Origin: Vigna angularis
Taxonomy: Eukaryota > Streptophyta > Magnoliopsida > Fabales > Fabaceae
Reading direction: 5' to 3'
NCBI RefSeq assembly: GCF_016808095.1
Contig: NC_068976.1
Span: 9,705,001 to 9,769,000, forward strand
DNA length: 64,000 nt
The translations under genes and the position numbers were made by a program. Position 1 is the first letter of the stretch, and the number at the start of each line of letters is the position of its first letter. Below are positions 37,317-47,309 of the stretch, one piece after another. A model generated the notes under the pieces. That model searched no databases and had not been told where the DNA came from. It saw only the letters and a list, made by a program, of their open reading frames with translations.

Positions 37317-39507
37317 CACCAGTAAAAAAGAAGCTTTTTAACGCATCATATATGTCTTGGTTTTACTGAAATCGAAGCGTATAAAAGCACGGTGGCGTTT
37401 TTGTAATTTTAGAGAACTTATATACCTCGATTTATAGGAAACTGAAGCGTAAAACGTTTACTGCCTCGGTTAAGTCAGAAACCGAGGCATAAAGTCGCAC
37501 TAGCGCGCACTGAAATCATATGATAGAAGCTAACATAATTTGAATAAGGTCTACTACTTCAGGTATCAGTAGAACCGAAGCAGAAAAGCTTTCCAGCATC
37601 TGTTACACGCCAACCAAAGCATATAACACTTATATGTTTTCAAATTTTAATTATTTTCTGAAACTTTAGGCATTGGGTATGCTTGAAACGGAGTCAGTAT
37701 GGCTCTATTACCTCAGATAAATCTGTAACCGAGGTAGTATTCTCATAGAACTCTTTGCTTTCACGACACCCTTCTCATTGTTCCTCTTCTTCTCTCTCAC
37801 TCAAATCTCCTTCTCACTGTTCCTCTTCTTCTCTCTCGCTCAAATCTCATAGCAACCACTCCGCCGCTCCACCTCTCTGTCGCCACCACTCCGTTGCTCC
37901 GTCGCCACCACTCTGTCGTTGTTCTCATGCAAGATTCAGCCTCACATTGCCTCCCGTTGTATTGTCCCCCGCTTCGCTGCCTCGCCGTCACGCTCCCTCC
38001 TCATCGTCGTCGGCGTGTTGCCTCGACGTCATTGTCGCCACGCTCCCTCGCAACGCCTCCGCCTCTGTCGTTGCGCCTCCGCCTCTGTCGAGGCAACCTA
38101 AAACCTAGACAAAGGGAAGGTTCTGCATCCAACCTCTCCTTCAACGCCGCCGCTCCGTTATCGCCACCCAAAGCCATGGCTGAATCCAACCTGCTCCCGC
38201 GGAAGCCTATTCCTCCGTCTTCGCCCCCAAAGCACATGGCCGCATCCTCATCTTGAACCGTCCCACCCCCAAACCTTTCATGCCTCCCACCCCGCAACCC
38301 CAACCCCACCACCAATTGCCACCCAATCCGATCCATCAAACCTAGGACCAGTCGGAACCGCCACCGGACGCGATCTCACTCTACCACCGGACGCGATCTC
38401 ACTCTACCACCGGACGCGATCTCAGATCATCTGGTGTTGTTCGTGGACCGCCTGGTGCGGCCCGTGCGAGTGGTCGAGCCGCTGGCCTAGCACCCGGTCC
38501 AGCCCGCTCACGAGCCCTCAACCCCCGTGGATGAAGTTGTTGCGGGACCGTCCAGCTCCGCTTCAGAGGCCGAGGATGACAGCGTCGACAAGGATGACGG
38601 CTGGGTTTTACCAATTGAAAAGGTGATTTCTTTGTACTGGGAAATGGGGGAGAAGGAAGGAGCTATCTTGAAATTGCGAGAGTGAAAGAACATTGTAGAA
38701 GATAAAGATTTATCATGCAAATCAGATTGGTTTTAGCATAAGTATGAATCCTGGTTTCTTTCATATTTTTTTTCATTTGTTATGCTGGTTTTATCTGCTC
38801 TCTCATGTATCTGTTACTCTGAACTATTATGAATCCATTGTGCCTTCAACTCCTAATTATTTTCTGATTTTCTGATGCGGAAGAACTGGACCTTTTGATT
38901 CTTTCATCCTAGTGGACTGCAGTTGCTTTTAAACGACAGGTTAAACACATACTTCAATATGTTCTCTGAGAAAACTTTTGTCTGAACATAATTTTGAATA
39001 TATGTTGAAAATTTGCTTGGATATACATTTGATGGAGGGATATTTAGATAGCTTGTTCCTGACTTGCATACCCAAACCCAATACTGATTATCTTGTTACC
39101 TGAGTATCTTGTTACCTGAGTGAAAATTGCACCTCAATTCTTCCTAAAAAACATATTTTTTGAGTTGGTTTGTGTTTTGGAATTATAACTACAAGAATGT
39201 CATGAAAATGCTTGAGTTGGGATTCTATCCGGAGTACTTGGACAGGGCTGCTGTATTAAAGGTTTGAGGAAAAGGACCCAGCAATATAGAAAACGGTTCA
39301 GCAGTTTTCTGAATTTTTTTTATTGAGTTTTCTAAGATATTGCCTCGGTTTAAAAGAGAACCGAGGCGAAAACCGATCCCTTTTTGACTCGGTTCAAAAC
39401 CGAGGCATTAAGCTTATCCTTTTTACCTCGTCTGTATATGTCTCGGTTGCAAAACCGGTGCCTATAAGCGAAAATAACTGGTGTCATTTTCCTTCATTGC
39501 ACTAGTG
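37317..39507. mobile_element. CACTA-like element carrying GC-rich gene-like sequence
   Basis: The right end, read inward, is CACTAGTGCAATGAAGG. The left end CACCAGTAAAAAAGAAG is a plausible degraded partner. Both ends carry subterminal copies, in both orientations, of CCTCGGTT…AACCGAGG (left: about 37410-37490, 37565-37580, 37725; right: about 39340-39470), the arrangement of CACTA (En/Spm) transposons. Length is 2191 bp with no transposase, so it is non-autonomous. The core (37750-38730) has GC content far above the window average. The 3-bp flanks (GTT and TAT) do not match. Confidence 0.6.
37755..39265 (+). pseudogene. Unrecognised gene-like segment inside the CACTA-like element
   Basis: Plus-strand frames at 37755-38108 and 37894-38256 are Ser/Pro/Arg-rich. 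Further on, 38529-38625 reads as an acidic peptide (SSSASEAEDDSVDKDDGWVL, PIEK) ending at a possible GTGATT donor, and about 39175-39264 reads FWNYNYKNVMKMLELGFYPE and onward to a possible donor after VLK. This looks like exons of a host gene picked up by the transposon, but I do not recognise the parent. Frames are broken between segments. A 23-bp unit (CCACCGGACGCGATCTCACT…) is repeated three times at 38361-38424. Confidence 0.35.
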
Positions 39508-39747
39508 TATAATAAGGTCAAAGACCAAAAACTTGGAAGAACACATTTCCTTGAAGCTCGTGATGCTTTATGAAGCTTGAAACTCAAAGGAAATGAAAAT
39601 CATGACTTGGAGCACACTTGAAGGATAATTTGATACTTAATTTCTAATTATTTTTTTAAGCTCGTTAAGCGACTTGGTTCACTGAGCAAGATTTTGGTTT
39701 TGAGTTGCTTGGCGTTGGTCGAGGACTCTTGTTGGGCGAGCTACCTT
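39508..39747 (+). repeat. 240-bp direct repeat, copy 2
   Basis: The partner of 37062-37300. It starts at the first base after the right end of the CACTA-like element and continues into different sequence (TGTTAGGGAGTG…). The GCTCGTTAAGCGACTTGG text resembles that of legume gypsy LTRs, so both copies may be LTR fragments. Confidence 0.9.
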
Positions 39748-39939
39748 GTTAGGGAGTGTTCACGTCTACATACTACAGTTTTGAGTTATATCTGCGGCCC
39801 ATTATCTTTGAGTTTTCTTTCGGGTTTCTTAGGTTGAATAAACACTTATGGTCTATATATACTTAAGCAAAAGACAGTGTAAACATTTTTTATGGTCATT
39901 ATATGAATTTGAATTCATTAAAGATAGTATGTGGGCATA

Positions 39940-41060
39940 TGAGATGTTCTTTTGCAAGAAGGACATCCTATAACCTATTTTAATGAAAAGTTGAAAGGGG
40001 TGGTAGGAAACTATTCCACTTATGATAAAGAGCTATATGCTTAGTAAGAGCTTTGCATACTTGACAACAATATTTGCTTCTCAAGGAATTTGTGATTCAT
40101 GATGGTCATGAATTCTTTAAAACATTAAGATCCTAGACAAGCTTAATAAGAGACATGCTAAATTATAGAACAATTTTCTTATGTTGTTAAGCATAAACAA
40201 GACAAGACAGATGTTGTAGTTGATGCCTTATCTAGAAGACATAAATTATTGTCATGGTTGAAACTAAAATGCTTTGTTTTGAAATATTTAAGGAATTGTG
40301 TGATGATGACCATAATTTTGAAAAACTTTATAAAGATTGTGAAAAGGAACCTTTTAATGACTTTTATAACCATGATGAATTTCTTTTTAAGAGAACTAGA
40401 TTGTGTGTGCCTAAAAGTGCAACGAGAGAATTATTTGCCAAATGAGCTCATAAAGGGGGATTAATGAGGCATTTTGGGTTTTAAAAGACATAGATATATT
40501 GTACGGTAATTTCTTTTGGCTTACATGAAACATGATATGCATTCCTTTTGTGATAGATGAATTACTTGTAAGTGTGATAAATCTGAATCTATGCATCATG
40601 GAATGTTTATGCCTTTACCTACACCTAACTCTCATTGGATTGAAATTTCAATGGATTTTGTTTTGGGACTTCCAAGGTCCAAATGAGGAAAAAATTTTGT
40701 TTTTGTTGTGCTTGACAGGTTCTCAAATATGGCTCACTTCATTCCTTGTCACAAGAGTGATGATGTCAACCATGTGGCCAACCTATTTTACAAGGAAGTG
40801 GTGAGACTACATGTCATTCCAATGAGCATTGTGTTAGACAGAGATATGAAATTATTAGCTACTTTTGGAAAGTATTGTGGGGTAAGTTAGCTACAAAGCT
40901 TCAAAACTTCTATTCTCTATAACTTATCATCTTCAAACAAATGGACAAATCAAAGTGGTAAATAGAATTCTTTCTCAACTCTTTAGATGCTTTGTTAATA
41001 AGAATTTGAGAACTTAAGAGGAATGATTACTGCATGTGGAGTTTTCTTTGTAGTAAATCT
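39940..41060 (+). pseudogene. Ty3/gypsy RNase H-integrase remnant
   Basis: Plus-strand translation in shifting frames gives the RNase H end (PITYFNEKLKG…NYSTYDKELYA, then LLLKEFVIHDGHE), then integrase pieces: a region around 40254-40445, and the core with SHWIEISMDFVLGLPR and [30 protein letters not shown] and QTNGQ-like blocks (40630-40950). There are many stops and frameshifts, and no LTR could be tied to it. The LGLPR…DRFS…AHF pattern is typical of chromovirus-type gypsy elements. Confidence 0.75.
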
Positions 41061-43562
41061 TTATTGACTCATGAATCTGTTATATTGTAACATTTCCAAT
41101 TTTGTCTCTTTTTTTTATTCTTCTTTAATTTATTTTGTTTATGTTATGGAAGGAATTAAATTCAGAATCAATCATAGTTTTTTTAGATGGGATCGTATTA
41201 AATATTACATGATTATTGTTTGTCTGTATACTCTTTTCACCTTGTGTGTTATTTTTATTGATAAACAAAAATATAAGTTGATTTTTTTATATGTTTTCTT
41301 AAACAACATAAGTGTAAAATAAATAGATTATAGTATGAATAAGTTACAGTTCAGAGACAATGAATAATTATAAATTATTTTAAGAGAATTTTTAAGTAAT
41401 CACTTAAACATAAAGGTTTAAATCAAGAAATAACTTATGTAATCGTTCATTCTTTTAAGAAAAGATGGATAACAAACCAAACATTAAAAATGGAGTTCTT
41501 TCTGAAAGAGTGACAGCCTTTTTGAAAAAATGTACTAAAAACAAAATGCTGACAAGAATCAAATTAGAAACCTTTTGGAGGAATGATCCACCTAGATTTA
41601 AAAAAGGTCCCAGGCTTGATGGTATTCGATCATGAACAGTAGAGATCTATAAAATTTTTGTTGCAATATAGATAATTAGAAAATGGAGTAATATAATTAT
41701 ATTTATGTTCGTCAAACAAGTTGAATACAAGTGGAAATTTAAAAAGCAACACTGGAAAACTGAAAGGAGACAAATTATTTCCGAAGTCTTATTAAAATAA
41801 ATTTTTCTTGAGAAATACTTACCAAAATTTTTAGTCAAGAAATAATGTTTGTATGCAATAACATTTGACAATATTTATTAAAATGTTGTCTTTACTTTCG
41901 TGATAAAGATAATGAGTGTTCAAGTTCAAAGTTTGAAAATATTATGTGGATGATACTAAATCAAGACAAACGTAATAAAGACAAAATTTTAAAAAGTATT
42001 AATTAGTTGAAATTGTATTTTCAAACTTAATTTTATGAAATATCGTAGGTCAAACTTATACATACGATTTTAGTTTTATATTAAAAAGATGTGTTTCCAT
42101 CTGTAAATATAAAAACTATCTATTTCAGTATTATTTTTTTTGTTTTCAAAAGGAATGTGAAAGTCGGTTCTAAATTATTTAATTATTATATTTTTGTCTA
42201 ATTTACATGCACATTTACATGTGCATTTTAAAAGATAGAAATGGTTATTACATATAAAGATTTAAAAAATAAAAATATAAAAAATGCAATAAATAGATAA
42301 TAAAAGCAGAGAGCGTGTGCATGATGCGAGTACGGGTGCGAATGAAGGCGCAAAACATCGAATCGGAAATCAATGCGCAATCTTTTCTCATATTTCCATT
42401 TCCTAAAATACCCATCTCTCTTCATCGGGTTTCTTTTGGACCAGTTTTCTCTTTTTTTTAAGATCTTTTTTAAAATATTGAAATGAATTTTTTTATAATT
42501 TTAAAATAAAAAATTTAAACATATGAAAGATAAGTTTCACAAACTAATTTATATAAATCAATTTAATTTATGAAATAACTTATATATATACATTCTTAAT
42601 ATTTCTAATAAAGAACTACGGGATAAAATCCATTTGAAGGAAAATGAAAAGTCTAGAGTAGAGAGTGACTGGTCCAAGAAACTGGGAAAAAAATGAAAAT
42701 ATTTTCCTTATTTGTAGAAAAAAATATAAAGAATGGTGTCACTTTCTACTAGGTTTAAAATATTTTATTTTATTTAGGTAAATATGAGTACAAAACAATG
42801 AAAATATGAAGTAAATTAGTCTTTTCTTAAAATTAATTTTCCATTATCTCTCTCTACTTTTAATTTATCATTTTTTAAAATAAAATTTATTTATTTTTAT
42901 GTTATTCATTATTTAAATAAATAAATCAACTTTTTCACTATATTTCTTTTCTATTCTTTTCCTTTGTTTTACTCACATGTAATTTCATATAGCCCCTTTC
43001 CACGATTGAAGACATGCCAATTATGACACTAGCATTCATTTTTACTTAATTAAAAGTTAAATTTACTTAATTTTAAAAATAGTTTTGAAAGTACACAAAA
43101 ATAAGTAATTAAGTTATATCGTATTATATAATTTTCCTTAATCATTTCCATTTGCATGTAAGCTAGCAATACGGAATTTGTTGAAGAGTAAATGTATAAA
43201 TAATAAAAGAATAAGTAATATTGTTTTAAAATTGGAAGTTGACAATACAATAAAATAAAAATATTTCAAAATTGAACACTTAAGAGGAAATGAAAGAAAT
43301 ATCATATAAAAGTTTTTATAGATATAAAAATTGGTGGTAAAAGTAAAATAAAAATAAAAAATTAGTGGATTTGAATTCCCATTAAGAAAAACTAATTAAC
43401 AATGTGAATACAAAGAAATAATGATATAAGAAAAGTTGACTTGCTTTACTTTGACTAGTATTTTCAGACTGCGTACACGTTTAGTTTAGAAGAAGATTTC
43501 CACGATAGTACGGTTGTTGTACTTTTTAATTCTCCAAATATTATTATGAGTATATTATTATT
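41061..43562. other. Intergenic DNA, nothing recognised
   Basis: AT-rich. Only short chance ORFs; no element termini, RNA genes or clear repeats were seen. Confidence 0.5.
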
Positions 43563-44082
43563 TAGGTTTAATCCTTTTCGACATTCCTATTTATACGAAT
43601 GTCTCAATGGGTCCTCGTTTTTTAAAGTGTATCAAAATGGTCCCTAATTTTGAAAATTGATATCAATTGAGTCCTTTCCGTTAAGTTGATTGGACGGTGT
43701 TAAAAAAATTGATGAGTGGATACTGAGATGACGAACGAACGCTCGTCCACCAGCGAACGAACGCTCGTCCATCAGCGAACGAACACTCGTCCATCAGCGA
43801 ACGAACGCTCGTCGACCACCGAACGAACGCTCGTCCAGCAGTAAGAGGTCGACGAGCGTTTGTTCTCTGGTGGACGAGCGTTCGTTCGCTGGTGGACGAG
43901 CGTTCGTTCGTGATCTCAGCATCCACTCATCAATTTTTTTAACGCCGTCCAGCCAACTTAACGGAAAGGACTCAATTGATATCAATTTTCAAAATTAGGG
44001 ACCATTTTGATACACTTTAAAAAACGAGGACCCAATTGAGACATTCGTACATAAATAGGGATGTCGAAAAGGATTAAACCTA
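43563..44082. mobile_element. Foldback/MITE-type element with about 170-bp inverted arms
   Basis: The left arm starts TAGGTTTAATCCTTTTCGAC and the right arm is its reverse complement, ending GGATTAAACCTA. The arms stay complementary for about 170 bp (to about 43730 and from about 43910) with few mismatches. TTATT flanks both sides (43558-43562, 44083-44087), a possible 5-bp target duplication. Between the arms is a minisatellite of about 22 bp (CGAACGAACGCTCGTCCA…) present in both orientations, so almost the whole 520 bp can fold into one hairpin. No coding capacity. Confidence 0.85.
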
Positions 44083-44087
44083 TTATT

Positions 44088-44809
44088 TAAGACAGGAGCA
44101 TGACTTTTCATAGATCCATGAAAATGGCTTCAATTTTATTTATAATTTAAATTGGATCAAACTTAAATTAGTAGATAAATTTTTATTCAACATGAGATTT
44201 ATTTTTATATATTATGGATAAATTAGATTTAAAACATGTTACTATTTTTAACAAAAAATTAAATTTTTTAAAATTTTTAATCTAATTGGCCTAATTGAAT
44301 CTAACTTTTTCAAGAGAATCAGGTTTAATATAAAACAGGAGAAACTCAATCCAATCCAAATCTTGGCCAACCTAACGGATAAAACACCTATACCATATGT
44401 TCCAAATTCAACTCCTAAAAACTCGAATTCTAGCAATGATTTTGTGTTTGAAGATGGGAAATCAATTGAAATTTTGGTTTATCTAAACTAAATTTCGGTT
44501 TCAAATTTTGATTTCTTATATATATATATATATCATAAATATAAAAAATTAACATATAAAAAACATAATATTTATTTAATTATGTGTTGAATTAAATAAT
44601 TTTATATTAATATTAATTTATTTACAATAAAAATATAGAAAATCTAGAAAATTTAGAAATAAATATTTAAGTAATTAAAATGTAAAAAAATGTAAATAAT
44701 ATAAAAAAAAATTTACTTCACAAATTAATAAAAAATGATTAAATAATAATGTCTATATTTTGATATTATGGAATTATTTCTCTAACATTTGAAAATATGA
44801 ATAAATAAA
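44088..44809. other. AT-rich intergenic DNA
   Basis: Contains a short TA tract near 44518-44532. Nothing else was recognised. Confidence 0.5.
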
Positions 44810-46409
44810 ATTTGTGTAACATCCCAGATTATATAAAATTATATAATATAGTAGTTCATATTTTAATATAATAGAACAGTTAGAAAAAAACTTGCAGATA
44901 AAGTCTTGAGGTTACAGTCATCCCAAAATGGCTATAATTTAAAACTTTAAACATAGCAGAGTATTTCAAAAATACACAAAACGCCTATGAATCCTAACTA
45001 GGCTAAGCAGCGGCGTCATCTTCCTCCAAGGCCTGCTCCAAAGGCACTTCACCTACCTCTGCTCACATCTAAATGAATGATCATTGCAAAAAGGACACAC
45101 CACACACAAGCATACACAAAACAAACAGAAGGGTGAGCTATATATACAAAAATATGTTATAACAGTCACACACAACATGCAAGTTTAATTCACATAAATA
45201 GGGTCACTTAATACCACTTGTTACACTTTTATACTTGACTCGTCCGGACTTAGAATGATTGTCGAGCTATGGCGGGTCATGCACTCGTGGTGGCTTGTAC
45301 TGCTTTGCAAAGTCGTTGCTAACGGGTTTCACCCTACCACACTCACGGGGTTAGTCCGTTATCACTCACCTTGGATCATACTGGAAGCACCCAAGACTAG
45401 GACCTCCTGCTACTCCTCACGACATAGACCGATCCTCTCTAAGTGAGAAAAAAGACTATTGGAGCTTCAGGATAACCCCCAAGACTAAGCTTTCATGTAA
45501 ATCATTCTAAACATACTAAGGGCACCACCATGGATCCCCTCCTTAAGGATCATGGAATTACGTCCAATAACATAAGGCACCACCATGTAACCTCCCTTTG
45601 AGATCCATGGAATTACGTTCATCAACCATACTGTCACTTTGAAACTTAACTCAAGACATGAACAACCAAATACCATAATACTATCACATTGAATCCAAAC
45701 ATATAACCTCATTGATCATACACTATCATAGATACTTCTACACTATTCTAATAATCAAAACATAGTTCAAGGTTATCAGAAAACAGGAATAAAAATAATA
45801 AAAACAGGTTCTGAGCAAGCCGCTCAGCGCACCAAACTCGCTGTGCGAATAACAAAAACAATGGATTTTACTCACTCACATTCGCTCAACACACCAAGCT
45901 TGTGTTAGCAAATTGATGAAGATGAAGTTTTGATGATGTCCAAATCAAGTCAAGAACAAACAAGACTCATGAAGAATGATCTTTGAAGACTTGTAATCTT
46001 TTGTAATAATTGTATGAACATAGGAAAATTAGTAGTTTTATGTATGCATTCAAAAGTGATGTAAAAATAAGCCATAAGCAAAATTCTGTGCAGTGCTAAT
46101 CGATTAACAAGAGGTGCTAATCGATTAGCGTTAATCGATTAACAAGGGCCGTTAATCGATTGTTCCAGTGCGCCATGAAGAAGCCCAGCAGTGCAGTGCT
46201 AATCGATTAACAGAGGGTGTTAATCGATTAGCATTAATCAATTAACAAGGGCTGTTAATCGATTAACAAGGTGAACGTTTGAAAAACTAGCCGTTTTTAA
46301 GAGCCGTTGAAGTATCCGTTGGGATGTTAATCGATTAACCACTGTAGCTAATCGATTAACACTGTCAGAAAGGTTGAAAACGAAAAATGGAGGAGCCTTT
46401 GGATGAGTC

Positions 46410-46417
46410 TATAAATA
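46410..46417 (+). promoter_or_regulatory. TATA box of the 5' LTR
   Basis: TATAAATA lies 507 bases into the LTR. The 3' LTR has the identical box at the same offset (54438-54445). It follows the palindrome and CCGTT clusters, as expected for a U3 promoter. Confidence 0.75.
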
Positions 46418-46659
46418 GACTCTCATTTTCTCTCAAGATGACTAACAACTCTTCCCTTGTGCTCAAATACTCTGAAACTCTTGAGAATTGTGTACTCTTG
46501 CTCAGCTAAGGAAACTCTGTCTGTAGAGTTGGTGAAATACTGCTACGGTGATAGAGGAATAGCTGGTTCATCCTTGGTGCATCTAAGGAAGTGTTTGGAA
46601 GAGGAATTCATCCTTCGTGAAGTATTTGGAGGAAGTGTTTCATCCTTTGTGAAGATTCA

Positions 46660-47205
46660 AAGGAGGTGTTGTTTCATCTCTTGTGGCTTCAAGAGAGGTG
46701 TTTTCTAAACTTTTACAAATTGTATCTGTGTGATTGTAGTTTGTAATAGTTTTGTGATTAGTTAAGTGTTTATCTTGTTTTTGAGATAAGCGACTGGACG
46801 TAGGATTGGTAAGATCCGAACCAGGATAAAATCAACTGTGCAAATTTCTCTCAACCTTACTCTATTTTATTGTCTTTATTATTTGCTAAGTAAGTTTAAT
46901 TGAGTAGAAATTTTTAAGGAGGTGTTGTTTCAAAGGAGGTGTTGTTTCATCTCTTGTGGCTTCAAGAGAGATGTTTTCTAAACTTTTACAAATTGTATCT
47001 GTGTGATTGTAGTTTGTAATAGTTTTGTGATTAGTTAAGTGTTTATCTTGTTTTTGAGATAAGCGACTGGACGTAGGATTGGTAAGATCCGAACCAGGAT
47101 AAAATCAACTGTGCAAATTTCTCTCAACCTTACTCTATTTTATTGTCTTTATTATTTGCTAAGTAAGTTTAATTGAGTAGAAATTTTTAAGGCACACGAT
47201 TTTAG
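46660..47205 (+). repeat. 273-bp tandem duplication in the 5' LTR only
   Basis: The block containing CTCTTGTGGCTTCAAGAG occurs at 46678 and again at 46951, offset 273. The LTR length difference (1373 versus 1100) is also exactly 273. The copies differ by one visible substitution (GAGAGGTG/GAGAGATG). The unit lies downstream of the TATA box. Confidence 0.9.
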
Positions 47206-47277
47206 TAAGAACCAATTCACCCCCCCTCTTGGTTTGTTATCCTACGCTAACCATTCCGCTGCAGCCGCTCTGACAAT

Positions 47278-47289
47278 TGGTATCAGAGC
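47278..47289 (+). other. Primer binding site of element E
   Basis: TGGTATCAGAGC, the perfect 12-base complement of the initiator tRNA-Met 3' end, begins two bases after the 5' LTR. Confidence 0.95.
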
Positions 47290-47309
47290 TTGCTTTGATA
47301 GTCATTCAA

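Larger units (their letters stand above)
45903..47275 (+). repeat. 5' LTR of element E (1373 bp)
   Basis: Runs from TGTTAGCAAATTG to CGCTCTGACA. U3 holds ten copies of a TTAATCGATTAA-type palindrome (about 46096-46360, one mutated), then three CCGTT motifs (46291, 46303, 46316) and a TATAAATA box at 46410-46417. Transcription should begin near 46440. A 273-bp segment (about 46660-46932) is repeated in tandem directly after itself, which makes this LTR 273 bp longer than the 3' LTR. A small open frame at 46457-46708 is present in both LTRs. Confidence 0.95.

Noticed and set aside
40179..40890. Several overlapping ORFs as separate small genes
   Set aside because: They are frame-shifted pieces of one gypsy RNase H-integrase remnant.
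43731..43910. CRISPR-like array of regularly spaced repeats
   Set aside because: The units touch each other without unique spacers, are present in both orientations and sit inside a plant foldback transposon.
43681..43985. Arg/Ser/Thr-rich ORFs with repeats
   Set aside because: They are translations of the minisatellite inside the foldback element; the inverted copies give similar frames on both strands.
46096..46360. CRISPR or origin-like iterons
   Set aside because: The palindromes have irregular spacing and lie in the U3 of an LTR in nuclear DNA; a regulatory array is the simpler reading.
46457..46708. 83-codon ORF, present again at 54485-54736
   Set aside because: It lies in the LTRs downstream of the TATA box and is duplicated only because LTRs are. 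No recognisable domain; at most an upstream ORF in the leader.
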